DNA of 64,000 nt from Roseibium hamelinense. Its GTDB lineage: Bacteria; Pseudomonadota; Alphaproteobacteria; Rhizobiales; Stappiaceae. How positions within the stretch are numbered: the stretch's first letter is position 1; each line of letters opens with the position of its first letter. The notes beneath the pieces are model-generated. The model was not told the origin of the DNA and did not search any database. It saw only the letters and a list, made by a program, of their open reading frames with translations. Where the stretch lies: assembly GCF_007830545.1 (NCBI RefSeq), contig NZ_VLLF01000009.1, positions 62,001 through 126,000 on the forward strand. Reading direction: 5' to 3'. Of the stretch, positions 38,601-47,822 are shown one piece after another. Made by a program: the position numbers and the translations under genes.

Positions 38601-40715
38601 TTATGCTGCAGCGACTTCCGACAGGAATTTCTCGACGGATTCCCGCAGCTGCATCGCTTGCTGTTTCATCTCAACAGTCGCCTGCCGCATTTCGTTCACT
38701 GAACTGGAGTTCTCAACTACGTCTTCATTCAATAGTTCCACAGCACCCGAAACGCTCCGCGTGCCATCGGCCGCTTCCGCAACATTGCGGGAAATTTCAC
38801 CGGTTGCGGCTCCCTGCTGCTGAACTGCGTCCGTAATCGTCGTGGTGTAAGAGTTAACCTCCTCGATCGAGCCGGAAACCTTGCCGATTTCCTCAACCGC
38901 CTCGGTCGTCGACGCCTGGATTGCAGCGATCTGAGCAGATATTTCTTCAGTTGCTTTTGCGGTTTGCCCGGCAAGAGACTTCACTTCTGAAGCAACAACA
39001 GCGAATCCTTTGCCCGCATCCCCGGCGCGGGCCGCTTCGATGGTCGCATTCAGCGCAAGTAGGTTCGTCTGCTCGGCGATCTCTGAAATCAACGACACAA
39101 CATCGCCAATCCGATCGGCCGCTTCGGCAAGGCCCGCAATCTTCTGGTTGGAAGACTGCGCGCTCGTCGTGGTCTGACCGACAATCTCCGCCGTGGTTGC
39201 CACTTGCCGAGAGATCTCGGAGATTGAAGCATTCAATTCCTCAGTGGCAGACGCCACCGCCTGGACGTTCGAAGATGCGTTCTGAGAATCAGCCACCGCC
39301 TGCGCACCGCGTTCAGCCGCAGAGTTCGAACGTAGGCTGAGCTGCTCCGACATCTCCTCGACACGAGAAATATTTTGTTCGACGGTTTCAAGCACGGACT
39401 GAGCCTCCGCGCGGAAAGATGAAATCAGGCTGTCGATCAGTTTTTCGCGTTTTTCGCGTGCAATGTGACCAACTTTCCGCTCTGAGGCCAGACGTTCGCG
39501 CTCGGTAGAGTTATCCTTAAAAACTTCGATACAGCGCGCCATTTCGCCGATTTCGTCGCTCCGATCGGTGGCTGTTAATTCGACTTCAAGATCCCCGTCG
39601 GCGATACGCCGGGCTGCACCGGACAAGGTATTGAGCGGCGCAAACATCCGCACGGTCAACCACCAGATCAACCCTACTATCGGGATCAAGCAGACAACAC
39701 CAGCAACGACAACACCCATGACGATCTGGTTGGCGGCTGCTTGCAGCTCGGCCTGAGGAACAGCTTCGACGATACCAAAGGGCTTGTCCTGAACAGCCCC
39801 ATCAGCCTGCGATATTCGATAGTCTTGACCATCGATTACGATTTGCCCCTTGCCGACTGAGACATCAGCGAAATCATAGGTTTGCTCGGCCATTCCGGCT
39901 GGATCGAGGCTAATCAGCTGTCCAGCACTGTCGATCAGGAAGACCTTTTCACCGTCGCCCAGTCCCGCTTTGTCATTGATGAGACCGGCGAAGCGCTCCA
40001 TATTGACGGCAAGTGCTACCCCACCAAAAAACCGGTCGAGATAGAACACCGGTGCCGCTAGAACCAAAGATACTCTCCCGTCTTCCCTGGTCACAAAACC
40101 AGAAGTGTAAATCCGGCTGTCCTCGAGTGCTTCGTTGGCGTTTGCGTCAATCATTTGAGCAAGCGCCGTTTGAAAAGGGTTACCCGCTATCTCCGGATCT
40201 GACACCGGTCTGGCAAATTCTTGCCCTTTATTAAAGGAGTACGTGATGTTGCCATCCGGGTCGACCAATGCCACATCGGAAAATTGTCCTTGAGATACAA
40301 GGTCTTGGAACCCAACGTGAATGACTTTGTGATTGTTGACGTAATAGTTCTGTACGTCCGGTTCCACCAACTTATGCCGGTCTTCGGCTGAATGGGGATT
40401 GTTGGTGACATATATGTCGCGAAGAAGCTCGGTCTGATCTTCTTTAAGGTTCTTCCAGCCCACCATCATTTTCATAAGGCTGTCTTTTGCTTCGGCAAGC
40501 GAAACAAAGAACCTTGCGCTGTCTGTTACCTGGTCAATTGCAAGGCCAAGTGTCTTGCTTTTTCCGAGTGTCGCCGTGGTGAGTGCGGTATCGGCCTGTT
40601 CATTCGCCACACGGCTCGCCAAGATGGATGTAACAGCAACAATTCCGACGCACATCGTCAGCGCGCCCGCCAGAAACATGAATGCCAGTTTTGTAGATAG
40701 CCGTTTGCGGACCAT
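38601..40715 (-). CDS. Methyl-accepting chemotaxis protein with Cache sensor
   Basis: A 704-residue chemoreceptor. Transmembrane helices lie near residues 12-34 and 330-352, and enclose a double-Cache-like periplasmic sensor ([37 protein letters not shown]). A HAMP domain ([20 protein letters not shown]) and the signalling hairpin ([32 protein letters not shown]) follow. It would signal to CheA through CheW, though it is far from the che operon. The C-terminus (FLSEVAAA) lacks the CheR-docking pentapeptide. GGGGG precedes ATG 40715. Confidence 0.95.
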   Translation of the reverse strand: MVRKRLSTKLAFMFLAGALTMCVGIVAVTSILASRVANEQADTALTTATLGKSKTLGLAIDQVTDSARFFVSLAEAKDSLMKMMVGWKNLKEDQTELLRDIYVTNNPHSAEDRHKLVEPDVQNYYVNNHKVIHVGFQDLVSQGQFSDVALVDPDGNITYSFNKGQEFARPVSDPEIAGNPFQTALAQMIDANANEALEDSRIYTSGFVTREDGRVSLVLAAPVFYLDRFFGGVALAVNMERFAGLINDKAGLGDGEKVFLIDSAGQLISLDPAGMAEQTYDFADVSVGKGQIVIDGQDYRISQADGAVQDKPFGIVEAVPQAELQAAANQIVMGVVVAGVVCLIPIVGLIWWLTVRMFAPLNTLSGAARRIADGDLEVELTATDRSDEIGEMARCIEVFKDNSTERERLASERKVGHIAREKREKLIDSLISSFRAEAQSVLETVEQNISRVEEMSEQLSLRSNSAAERGAQAVADSQNASSNVQAVASATEELNASISEISRQVATTAEIVGQTTTSAQSSNQKIAGLAEAADRIGDVVSLISEIAEQTNLLALNATIEAARAGDAGKGFAVVASEVKSLAGQTAKATEEISAQIAAIQASTTEAVEEIGKVSGSIEEVNSYTTTITDAVQQQGAATGEISRNVAEAADGTRSVSGAVELLNEDVVENSSSVNEMRQATVEMKQQAMQLRESVEKFLSEVAAA

Positions 40716-40780
40716 TTGTTTCCCCCACAATTTGACATGATTTTGAACCATGAGTGGAAAGAAAGGCTTAAAGATCACGA

Positions 40781-40792
40781 CAGTAATTACTG
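40781..40792. promoter_or_regulatory. Palindrome upstream of chemoreceptor gene
   Basis: CAGTAATTACTG is a perfect 12-base palindrome 66 bases before the chemoreceptor start. A related half (TTACTTACTGAAA) lies 11 bases further upstream, giving repeated TACTGA units. A candidate operator for an unknown dimeric regulator. Confidence 0.3.
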
Positions 40793-40815
40793 AGCGGAAA
40801 ATTACTTACTGAAAT

Positions 40816-41865
40816 TTATAGATCGTCATCCGCATCCAAAAACAAACCCAACTGCGGCGTAGCGCTCTCCGATGGTGCTGCCAATCCCAGATGTTCAAAG
40901 GCGTTTTTTGTCAGAACACGTCCGCGGGGCGTTCTTTGTAAGAACCCGTTTTGGATGAGGTAAGGTTCGACGATCTCCTCGATTGCATCGCGTGGTTCCG
41001 ACAAAGCTGCCGCAATTGTCTCGATGCCGACAGGTCCTCCGCCGAAGTTCAACGCAATTTGGCTCAGATACCGGCGGTCTAGACCATCCAATCCGCCTCC
41101 ATCTACCTCAAGCTGCGACAAGGCCTTGTCCGCAAGAATGCGATCCACAGTGCCCACACCATCAAAGACCGCGAAATCCCGAACCCGGCGCAAAAGCCGA
41201 CCAGCAATTCGGGGCGTTCCTCGTGAACGCTTTGCGATTTCACGAGCTCCATCGGGCGCCATCCCAATTCCAAGGATCTGCGCACCTCGTTTGACGATAT
41301 GCTCGAGTTCTTCAACAGTATAGAATTGAAGCCGTACAGGAATGCCAAACCGGTCCCTGAGTGGTGTCGTCAGCAACCCCAATCGCGTAGTAGCCGCTAC
41401 AAGTGTGAATTTTGCGAGATCAATTTTCACAGATCGTGCAGCCGGCCCCTCCCCAATTATGAGATCGAGCTGATAGTCTTCCATAGCTGGATAAAGAACT
41501 TCTTCGACCGCCGGGTTCAAACGATGGATTTCATCGATGAATAGAACGTCACGTTCCTCTAGGTTAGTCAAGAGAGCGGCAAGATCGCCAGCTTTTGCAA
41601 TTACTGGCCCGGATGTCGCCCGGAAGTTCACTCCAAGTTCGCGGGCCATAATCTGTGCCAAGGTCGTTTTGCCAAGCCCGGGGGGACCCACAAAAAGTAC
41701 ATGATCAAGCGCCTCCTGACGCGCCTTGGCGGCTCCGATGAAGATCTTGAGATTTGCGCGGGCCTGGGCTTGTCCTACAAAATCATCCAGCACTTGCGGA
41801 CGCATCGTGCTGTCAATTTCATCACCGCGAATTTCGGGCGTCACAATGCGGGAATCATCCGACAT
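40816..41865 (-). CDS. ruvB: Holliday junction branch migration ATPase RuvB
   Basis: A 349-residue AAA+ protein with Walker [16 protein letters not shown], Walker [13 protein letters not shown], sensor 1 [19 protein letters not shown] and the winged-helix end ([21 protein letters not shown]). It drives branch migration with RuvA. Its ATG lies 11 bases inside the end of the small membrane gene, so translation is probably coupled. Confidence 0.97.
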   Translation of the reverse strand: MSDDSRIVTPEIRGDEIDSTMRPQVLDDFVGQAQARANLKIFIGAAKARQEALDHVLFVGPPGLGKTTLAQIMARELGVNFRATSGPVIAKAGDLAALLTNLEERDVLFIDEIHRLNPAVEEVLYPAMEDYQLDLIIGEGPAARSVKIDLAKFTLVAATTRLGLLTTPLRDRFGIPVRLQFYTVEELEHIVKRGAQILGIGMAPDGAREIAKRSRGTPRIAGRLLRRVRDFAVFDGVGTVDRILADKALSQLEVDGGGLDGLDRRYLSQIALNFGGGPVGIETIAAALSEPRDAIEEIVEPYLIQNGFLQRTPRGRVLTKNAFEHLGLAAPSESATPQLGLFLDADDDL

Positions 41866-42100
41866 TTGACACAACCACGAGAAGCAGAACGATTAGCCCA
41901 ATTGAGAAAGCTACGCGGAGCGCGTAAAACTTACGAAACTGCTTCTTTACATACGGATCGTCCGTCACGACTCGACGTCCTTTCATAGAGAAAGGCCTGT
42001 CCCCCACGGACTGGGAAAACATGTGGTCAAGATACATGATCCCGCCCATACCAACGACGATAAATACCACCGCAATCACTGCATAGGTCGCAACTATCAT
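41855..42100 (-). CDS. Small two-helix membrane protein inside the ruv operon
   Basis: An 81-residue protein with two hydrophobic helices ([20 protein letters not shown] and [16 protein letters not shown]) and a basic loop between ([20 protein letters not shown]). Its ATG overlaps the ruvA stop as ATGA, and its 3' end overlaps the ruvB start by 11 bases. That placement indicates a real, coupled gene. The function is unknown and no homologous domain is recognised. Confidence 0.82.
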   Translation of the reverse strand: MIVATYAVIAVVFIVVGMGGIMYLDHMFSQSVGDRPFSMKGRRVVTDDPYVKKQFRKFYALRVAFSIGLIVLLLVVVSNVG

Positions 42101-42714
42101 CCCGCAAGCTCCTTGAGTCCGAGACGGATCAATGTTTCCGTGGTCGCAGCGTCACCTGCCGTTTTCGCCGCTTTTGCAACGGCTGCGGCAGCCTGTGGCT
42201 GTCCGTACCCCAAATTGGTCAACGCCGAAACAGCCTCAGCAACCGGACGCGAGGCGACATTTTGAGCTACTGACTGTGAAACTGCTAGGCTATCCTGATC
42301 AACGGTTGCCAAAGCCGGCACCTTTTCCTTGAGCTCGGACATAATCCGCTCTGCAACCCTTTTTCCCACGCCGGGCGCTCGTGAAATGGTTGTCTTGTCT
42401 CCGAGTGCGATTGCATTTGCGACTTCACTCGCTTTCAAGATCCCAAGAATGGCCAAGGCGACTTTGGCACCGACACCTTGAACGGTCATCAGCAAGCGAA
42501 ACCATTCACGTTCGGTTTCGGCGCTAAACCCGTAAAGCCGGATCATATCTTCCCGGACGATTGTTTCGATAAACAGAACTGCCGCCTCCCCTACTCGCGG
42601 CAGGGCCTGCAAGACGCGGGCAGGGCAAAAAACCTGGTAGCCGACACCGTGCACATCTAGGATCAGGTGGTCCTCTCCAAAACTGTCTATTGTGCCTTTC
42701 AGCTTACCAATCAT
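42097..42714 (-). CDS. ruvA: Holliday junction binding protein RuvA
   Basis: A 205-residue protein: OB-fold ([20 protein letters not shown]), helix-hairpin-helix region ([32 protein letters not shown]) and the C-terminal RuvB-contacting domain ([20 protein letters not shown]). It binds four-way junctions and recruits RuvB. The ATG overlaps the ruvC stop as ATGA. Confidence 0.96.
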   Translation of the reverse strand: MIGKLKGTIDSFGEDHLILDVHGVGYQVFCPARVLQALPRVGEAAVLFIETIVREDMIRLYGFSAETEREWFRLLMTVQGVGAKVALAILGILKASEVANAIALGDKTTISRAPGVGKRVAERIMSELKEKVPALATVDQDSLAVSQSVAQNVASRPVAEAVSALTNLGYGQPQAAAAVAKAAKTAGDAATTETLIRLGLKELAG

Positions 42715-43226
42715 GCTGCCCCCAATTTAGAAAGGCGGCTGGTCATCGATCCGCGGTGGTGCGCGTGGCAAATCGCAATGGCCAGTGCATCGGCCGCATC
42801 GTCGCTGTCAAATACTGCGCGCGGCATCAATACCTTCACCATAGCGCGAATTTGTTCCTTTTCTGCGTGCCCCGTCCCCACCACGGTCTTCTTAACAAGG
42901 TTCGGCGCATATTCGGCGACTTCCAATCCGGCAAGAGCAGGAACAAGCAGCGCTATTCCACGAGCCTGACCAAGCTTCAGGGTCGCACCCGCGTCCTTGT
43001 TCACAAACGTGTGCTCGACTGCGGCTTCTTGCGGCAGCTGTTGCTGGACGATACGCGCTAAACCATCGTGGAGCTGCACGAGCCGTCCCGCGAGCTCCAG
43101 CTTATTGTTCGATGTCACCGTGCCTGATGCAATAAAGCTTAGCCGATTGCCGACCGCTTCAATTACGCCCCAGCCTGTGCGCCTCAGTCCCGGATCGATA
43201 CCGAGCACTCGAATCGGATGTGTCAT
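42711..43226 (-). CDS. ruvC: Holliday junction resolvase RuvC
   Basis: A 171-residue RNase H-fold nuclease with catalytic acids in [34 protein letters not shown] and [15 protein letters not shown]. It cuts Holliday junctions symmetrically. First gene of ruvC-ruvA-small gene-ruvB. The start at 43226 gives the family N-terminus [13 protein letters not shown]; the longer frame upstream lacks support. Confidence 0.96.
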   Translation of the reverse strand: MTHPIRVLGIDPGLRRTGWGVIEAVGNRLSFIASGTVTSNNKLELAGRLVQLHDGLARIVQQQLPQEAAVEHTFVNKDAGATLKLGQARGIALLVPALAGLEVAEYAPNLVKKTVVGTGHAEKEQIRAMVKVLMPRAVFDSDDAADALAIAICHAHHRGSMTSRLSKLGAA

Positions 43227-43326
43227 GGAACAAAGCGGTAACAAAACTTGGTCATTGACGCTACTACAAGCGCACGTTACCGACCCAGAGCGCCTGCTTT
43301 TCAACGTCCTTTCACGGGCTTCCCGC

Positions 43327-44088
43327 ATGTTTGACGTATTCGGTTCCTATTCTCCGGCCTTGTTGGCCTTTTTGGCGACGCTGGTTTTAATCGGCGGCAT
43401 CGTTCGCGGGTTCGCAGGATTTGGCGCAGGAATGATCTTCATGCCGGTTGCCAGCAGCCAAATCAACCCAGCGACAGCTGCAGCGACCTTCTTGTTTATA
43501 GACGGTATAATTGCCCTACCTCTGGTCGTCAGGGCGATGAGGATCTGTGACTGGACAACCGTCCTCCCGGTGGTGATCGGTTCCGTCTTGTTCGTCCATT
43601 TAGGCGCTTGGTTGTTGGCGAACAGCGACGTCCTAACGTTAAGATGGATCCTATTTGCCGTTGTTACGACAATGCTGGCACTTCTGGTCTCAGGATGGCG
43701 TTATCAGGGCCAGCCGACCCGATCCATGTCTTTTGGAGTCGGCAGCGTTGCAGGAGTATTGGCCGGCGTCAGTCAGGTGTCGGCACCGCCCGTCGTCGCG
43801 TTTTGGCTGACCGGCAAAGAAGTCCCTTCAGTCGTTAGAGCCAATTTGATTGTGTACTTCGCATTGGCGAGTGTAGGGACCTTCGTCGCCTATATCCTGA
43901 ACGGTTTCTTCACAATCAACGTCTGGCACCTATTGGTGGCAGCAATTCCCGCTTATGCACTTGGCTTATTTATTGGGTCCCGCGGTTTTTCTAGGGCCGA
44001 TCCGAAGTACTATCGCTGGCTGGCCTATGCGCTCATTGCACTAGCCGCCCTGGTTAGTATGCCGGCACTTGACCCCCTTCTCCGCTAA
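43327..44088 (+). CDS. TauE/SafE-family permease
   Basis: A 253-residue protein with about seven hydrophobic helices. Family motifs include [18 protein letters not shown] near the N-terminus and the second-repeat [20 protein letters not shown]. Members export sulfite, sulfoacetate or related small anions; the substrate here is unknown. It is divergent from ruvC with 100 bases between starts. Confidence 0.88.
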   Translation: MFDVFGSYSPALLAFLATLVLIGGIVRGFAGFGAGMIFMPVASSQINPATAAATFLFIDGIIALPLVVRAMRICDWTTVLPVVIGSVLFVHLGAWLLANSDVLTLRWILFAVVTTMLALLVSGWRYQGQPTRSMSFGVGSVAGVLAGVSQVSAPPVVAFWLTGKEVPSVVRANLIVYFALASVGTFVAYILNGFFTINVWHLLVAAIPAYALGLFIGSRGFSRADPKYYRWLAYALIALAALVSMPALDPLLR

Positions 44089-44131
44089 CTCGATCGCCTA
44101 CTTTATGCGTAAGACAGGCACAAAAGGGACC

Positions 44132-44161
44132 GAAAAAGAAAAACCCCGGCATTGGCCGGGG
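44132..44161 (-). terminator. Intrinsic terminator of yebC
   Basis: CCCCGGC-CAAT-GCCGGGG followed by TTTTTCTTTTT on the minus strand. It can serve the convergent permease gene as well. Confidence 0.88.
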
Positions 44162-44183
44162 ATTTCGCGAAAATACAAAAGCC

Positions 44184-44930
44184 TCAGCTTTCCAGCGCAG
44201 CCATCGTTTCCTCATCAACATCATAATTCGCATAGACGTTTTGAACGTCATCGTCATCTTCCAGCATGTCAATCAGCTTGAAGAGCGTTTGCGCCTTTTC
44301 GGCATCAACAGGTGTCAGATTTTGTGGCTTCCAAATAATTTTCGTGGATTCAGCTTCGCCAAGCGCCGCCTCCAGAGCCTTGCCGACTTCGTTCAAATCT
44401 TCGAAGGTCGTGTAGATAGTGTGCCCACTTTCATCGGACTGCACATCTTCGGCACCTGCTTCCACTGCGGCTTCAAGGACCGCGTCTGCTTCGCCCGCTT
44501 CGGGTTTGTAGATGATCTCGCCGACACGATCGAATATAAAGGACACCGAACCGGTTTCCCCTAAAGAACCGCCGCACTTTGTGAAATAAGAACGCACGTT
44601 TGAAGCGGAACGGTTCCGGTTGTCTGTCAGCGCTTCCACGACAACAGCAACTCCGGCCGGGCCGTACCCCTCGTAACGGATCTCTTCGTAATTGTCGCCA
44701 TCCCCGCTTTGTGACTTGTTGATCGCACGCTGAATATTGTCCTTTGGCATGGACTGCGCTTTTGCGTTCTGAACGGCAAGACGAAGCCGCGGGTTGGCAT
44801 CCGGATCCGGATCACCCATTTTCGCTGCGACTGTGATCTCTTTGGACAATTTAGAGAACATCTTAGACCGGGCGGCGTCCTGGCGCCCCTTGCGGTGCAT
44901 GATGTTTTTGAATTTTGAATGGCCTGCCAT
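44184..44930 (-). CDS. yebC: YebC/PmpR-family regulatory or translation protein
   Basis: A 248-residue protein with the family start [36 protein letters not shown] and [20 protein letters not shown]. Members are DNA-binding regulators, or in more recent work help ribosomes through proline stretches. It lies near ruvC, as in many bacteria. Confidence 0.95.
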   Translation of the reverse strand: MAGHSKFKNIMHRKGRQDAARSKMFSKLSKEITVAAKMGDPDPDANPRLRLAVQNAKAQSMPKDNIQRAINKSQSGDGDNYEEIRYEGYGPAGVAVVVEALTDNRNRSASNVRSYFTKCGGSLGETGSVSFIFDRVGEIIYKPEAGEADAVLEAAVEAGAEDVQSDESGHTIYTTFEDLNEVGKALEAALGEAESTKIIWKPQNLTPVDAEKAQTLFKLIDMLEDDDDVQNVYANYDVDEETMAALES

Positions 44931-45045
44931 GGGTCTTCTCAGCTTATCGCAGATGTCGTTGTCACAAATTTCGAACGCTTATAGGCAAAGCGCCCGCCGA
45001 AATCCACCACTATGGTCAATTGGCCCTGCCGACGGGCAACGTGTA

Positions 45046-45876
45046 TCAGGTGCCGGTATTCCAAAATGGCGGGAGGACTGGATCAAGCCGACCCCCAATA
45101 CGCAGCGGTGCGACCGCATTTGCCAAACCGGTGCGATCATCAGTCTCAACGGCCACACCACAGACTGTTGCCTCGCCCAGCGCAGGCGTAAAGCGCCCGC
45201 TCGGAATTTTCCTTTGGAAGCGGCTGACCGGCTCTTCCTTGTCCATCCCCAGCACGCTGTCGTAGTCGCCGCACATTCCGGCATCCGACATATAGGCCGT
45301 TCCACCCTCGAGAATTTGGTAGTCAGCCGTTGGGACATGTGTATGCGTTCCAACCACCAGGCTCACACGTCCATCGAGGAAATGCCCCATTGCCTGCTTC
45401 TCACTAGTCGCTTCAGCATGAACATCCACGATAACTGCGTCAGCCACATCGCCTAATGGGCAGTCATTAACGGCCTTATCAATTGCAGCAAACGGATCAT
45501 CAAGAGCATCCATATAAACCCTGCCCATGACATTGGCGACCATCACCCGTGCGCCATTTCGCGCAGTAAAGAGATGAGCGCCCCGCCCTGGTGTTCCGAT
45601 GGGGTAATTCGCAGGTCTTAACAGCCGGTCCTGTCGCTCAATATAAACCAACGTGTCGCGCTGGTCCCATACGTGGTTACCGGTTGTGACAACGTCTGCA
45701 CCGGCATCAAGAACGTCTTGCAGTATGTTCTCTGTAATCCCGAAACCAGAGGCAGAATTTTCGCCGTTCACAATGACAAAATCGAGCTGGTGGTGGTCTA
45801 TCAAATCGGGAAGGCGCTCAATGACAGCCGTCCGACCGGACCGTCCAACAAGATCGCCGAGAAAAAGGATTTTCAT
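45046..45876 (-). CDS. YmdB-like metallophosphoesterase (TIGR00282)
   Basis: A 276-residue calcineurin-like phosphoesterase. Metal ligands lie in MKILFLGDLVGRSGR, IVNGENSASGFGIT, TTGNHVWDQ, DVHAEATSEKQAM and GTHTHVPTAD. The family includes Bacillus YmdB, a 2',3'- and 3',5'-cyclic nucleotide phosphodiesterase; the substrate here is inferred. The ATG overlaps the upstream cyclo-ligase stop as ATGA. Confidence 0.92.
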   Translation of the reverse strand: MKILFLGDLVGRSGRTAVIERLPDLIDHHQLDFVIVNGENSASGFGITENILQDVLDAGADVVTTGNHVWDQRDTLVYIERQDRLLRPANYPIGTPGRGAHLFTARNGARVMVANVMGRVYMDALDDPFAAIDKAVNDCPLGDVADAVIVDVHAEATSEKQAMGHFLDGRVSLVVGTHTHVPTADYQILEGGTAYMSDAGMCGDYDSVLGMDKEEPVSRFQRKIPSGRFTPALGEATVCGVAVETDDRTGLANAVAPLRIGGRLDPVLPPFWNTGT

Positions 45877-46487
45877 GTGGCGTCCTCGCGAATGATCGAA
45901 ACTTGCTGATCAGCCGCCAAAAGCCCTTGTTCGCTCAATATGCCGGTCAATTTCTTGTCATGGTCTTCAGCTGGAACGCACTCGACTTCCTGAGCTGCAA
46001 ATGCAAGTCCAATACAAGTCAGTGGGCCACTTTTCTCCAGCGCCGCAATTGCCGTATCATAGTGGCCTTTTCCATACCCAATCCGGTTTCCTGACCGGTC
46101 GAAGGCTGCGAGCGGCATTAAGAGCACATCCGGGCGAACCTCTTCGGCTTCCGGGCCCGGTGCCAAGGTGCCGAAACCGGCCGGAACAAAGCTAGAGTCG
46201 CGATGGAAGACTCTGAAAATCAGATGCGGTTCTGCGACGACCGGAAGGCACAATTTGTGACCACGCTTGCGCAATTCGTCCAAGAGAGGCCTGGGGTCAA
46301 TTTCACTCTGAATTGGCCAAAAACCAGCCACTACCGCATCTGGAGCAAGATCAAGAGTCTCTACAAACTCTGCGAGCTTCAGAGAGGCCTCAATACGAAA
46401 GGCGTCCGTCAAAGCAGACCGTCGCTCAAGCGCTTGTTTTCTCAGGAATTGTTTCGCCACGGCCAAGCTGCTGCTATTGGATGTCAT
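45873..46487 (-). CDS. 5-formyltetrahydrofolate cyclo-ligase
   Basis: A 204-residue protein with KQFLRKQALERRSAL at the N-terminus, the folate-binding FWPIQSEIDPRPLLD and the ATP-binding RIGYGKGHYDTAIAAL. It converts 5-formyl-THF to 5,10-methenyl-THF using ATP. The neighbourhood zapA, 6S RNA, cyclo-ligase matches the E. coli zapA-ssrS-ygfA arrangement. The ATGA overlap with the phosphodiesterase gene suggests one operon. Confidence 0.93.
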   Translation of the reverse strand: MTSNSSSLAVAKQFLRKQALERRSALTDAFRIEASLKLAEFVETLDLAPDAVVAGFWPIQSEIDPRPLLDELRKRGHKLCLPVVAEPHLIFRVFHRDSSFVPAGFGTLAPGPEAEEVRPDVLLMPLAAFDRSGNRIGYGKGHYDTAIAALEKSGPLTCIGLAFAAQEVECVPAEDHDKKLTGILSEQGLLAADQQVSIIREDAT

Positions 46488-46513
46488 GTGGCCTCGAATG
46501 CAGAAATAGCGTG

Positions 46514-46676
46514 AAAAAACAGCAGCCGCCCGACCGTCGGAATTGCAATCCCGGGATACCTACGACGTAGGTGGGCGCCGTGTGCAACAGACCACGGTCC
46601 GAAGCAGGGACAGCTCCCAAGGGAATGCTTAAGGCCCCGGGGATAATGTTTCCTAACGTGTCGCGCAGCCAGCAAC
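46514..46676 (-). ncRNA. ssrS: 6S RNA
   Basis: The interval between zapA and the cyclo-ligase gene is the classic ssrS site. On the minus strand a long, GU-rich closing stem pairs the start (around 46658-46675) with the end (around 46520-46534), followed by a T run at 46514-46519. Inner GC-rich stems use CCCGGG segments near 46635 and 46550, and the region between carries a CCUUGGGAGCUGUCCC hairpin. A TATATG at 46678-46683 fits a -10 box. Ends are approximate. 6S RNA sequesters sigma-70 RNA polymerase. Confidence 0.75.
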
Positions 46677-46741
46677 CCATATAATTTGCAAACGCCGGTT
46701 TGACCAGACCAACGCTTAAAATCCAGGTGGCATAACTATGT

Positions 46742-47113
46742 TTAGGTGGGTTTGATACTTGCACTCAATCCGTTCGCAAGGCCTTCAATCTGGGATGCAA
46801 TATCATTTATTGCGCCAGCGACTTCGGCTTCTTGAACAGCGGAATACTCCAATGCCTCAAGGCGCTGAGACTGCGCCGTTTCAAGTTCAGCCTCCAAACG
46901 TTCGACTTTTTTCTCAAGCTCTGAAAGCTGGTCGGTGGCCATAATGCCGGCCATCACTGTTAGGCGTTGATCGCCAATTTCGCCAAAGGCGCCTCGCAGC
47001 TCGCTGATCCAGCCATCAAAGCGTTCGGCTAGCCCCTCAAGACGCTCTTCCTCCCCATCGTCGCAAGCCATTCTAAAAGACCGGCCATTGATTGTCACGC
47101 TTATCTGAGCCAC
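46742..47113 (-). CDS. zapA: Cell division protein ZapA
   Basis: A 123-residue protein: the ZapA globular head (AQISVTINGRSFRMACDDGE and RLEGLAERFDGWISELR) followed by a coiled coil (about 60-110). It crosslinks FtsZ protofilaments. It starts four bases after the DUF4164 gene. Confidence 0.92.
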   Translation of the reverse strand: MAQISVTINGRSFRMACDDGEEERLEGLAERFDGWISELRGAFGEIGDQRLTVMAGIMATDQLSELEKKVERLEAELETAQSQRLEALEYSAVQEAEVAGAINDIASQIEGLANGLSASIKPT

Positions 47114-47116
47114 GGC

Positions 47117-47413
47117 TTACCCTCCATGCGCGTCCAAAACACCGCGTATGCTCTCCATAGCTGAGACCAAACGGCGTGAAACATCGCGGTTGGCCTCTTC
47201 CAACCTGGTAGCTCGCGCCTCCGTCTTGTCGAGCGTTGCAGCCAACTGGGAGCGATCCTCGCCAAGCCGCTGCAAATCATCCTGCATGGAGTTAACAGAT
47301 CGATCGGCCTCAATTCTTCGCTGCACCGAATTCTCTAGTGTTCCTACAGCTTCTTTGAGCCGTTTCAGAGCACTTACCACACTGTTGTCCGACAAAGGTG
47401 CCGCGCTACTCAT
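47117..47413 (-). CDS. DUF4164 coiled-coil protein
   Basis: A 98-residue protein, mostly one coiled coil (ALKRLKEAVGTLENSVQRR through RLEEANRDVSRRLVSAME). DUF4164 proteins are regularly next to zapA in Hyphomicrobiales; a division role is inferred from this. The start ATG 47413 gives the usual family length; there is no strong Shine-Dalgarno, and a longer frame extends to 47503. Confidence 0.8.
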   Translation of the reverse strand: MSSAAPLSDNSVVSALKRLKEAVGTLENSVQRRIEADRSVNSMQDDLQRLGEDRSQLAATLDKTEARATRLEEANRDVSRRLVSAMESIRGVLDAHGG

Positions 47414-47822
47414 CGGTGACCAAAAACCTATATCCAGCTTGAAGTTACTGGCTTCACTTCTATCATTGTCGCGCCGAACATAATTTTCGACGGGAATATG
47501 CAAACTAAGGCCGCGAGTCGCACTTCGCGATCCCTCTTCACATATCTGATTGGATGCTCGACATACCGGTAAACAGTAGGCCTCTCAAAAAGGCTCCGTC
47601 AATGGCACCCCTGTGAGTTTCCGCAATCCCACGTGCAAAACACAAAGGCTAACCGTTGCCAACGACCTTTATTGACTCGGGCAAGGTTCCTGTTATGTGT
47701 CGAGCGCTTTTCGCTCCATTGCAAGGATCGGACCCTCAGAACACGGGCTTGAAGTTTTGATGTTCGATGCACCGGGAGCTCTCTTTTGAACTGGCAAATG
47801 CGCCGAATTACCAAACGGGAAC
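47414..47822. other. Intergenic region, tkt upstream region
   Basis: 409 bases between the divergent DUF4164 and tkt genes. I see no convincing reading frame or RNA here apart from a possible promoter near 47672-47699. The 3' part contains short pyrimidine-rich and GCGCTTTTCGC-like segments without a clear hairpin. Confidence 0.5.
47672..47699 (+). promoter_or_regulatory. Possible sigma-70 promoter of tkt
   Basis: TTGACT at 47672-47677 and TATGTG at 47694-47699 are separated by 16 bases, about 125 bases before the tkt start. The -10 match is partial. Confidence 0.35.

Noticed and set aside
42997..43326. Long N-terminal extension of the TauE-family permease
   Set aside because: It is antisense to ruvC and has no family similarity; ATG 43327 starts the membrane protein.
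46474..46764. Open frames across the zapA to cyclo-ligase interval
   Set aside because: They lie on the 6S RNA and encode no recognisable protein; RNA structure explains the sequence better.
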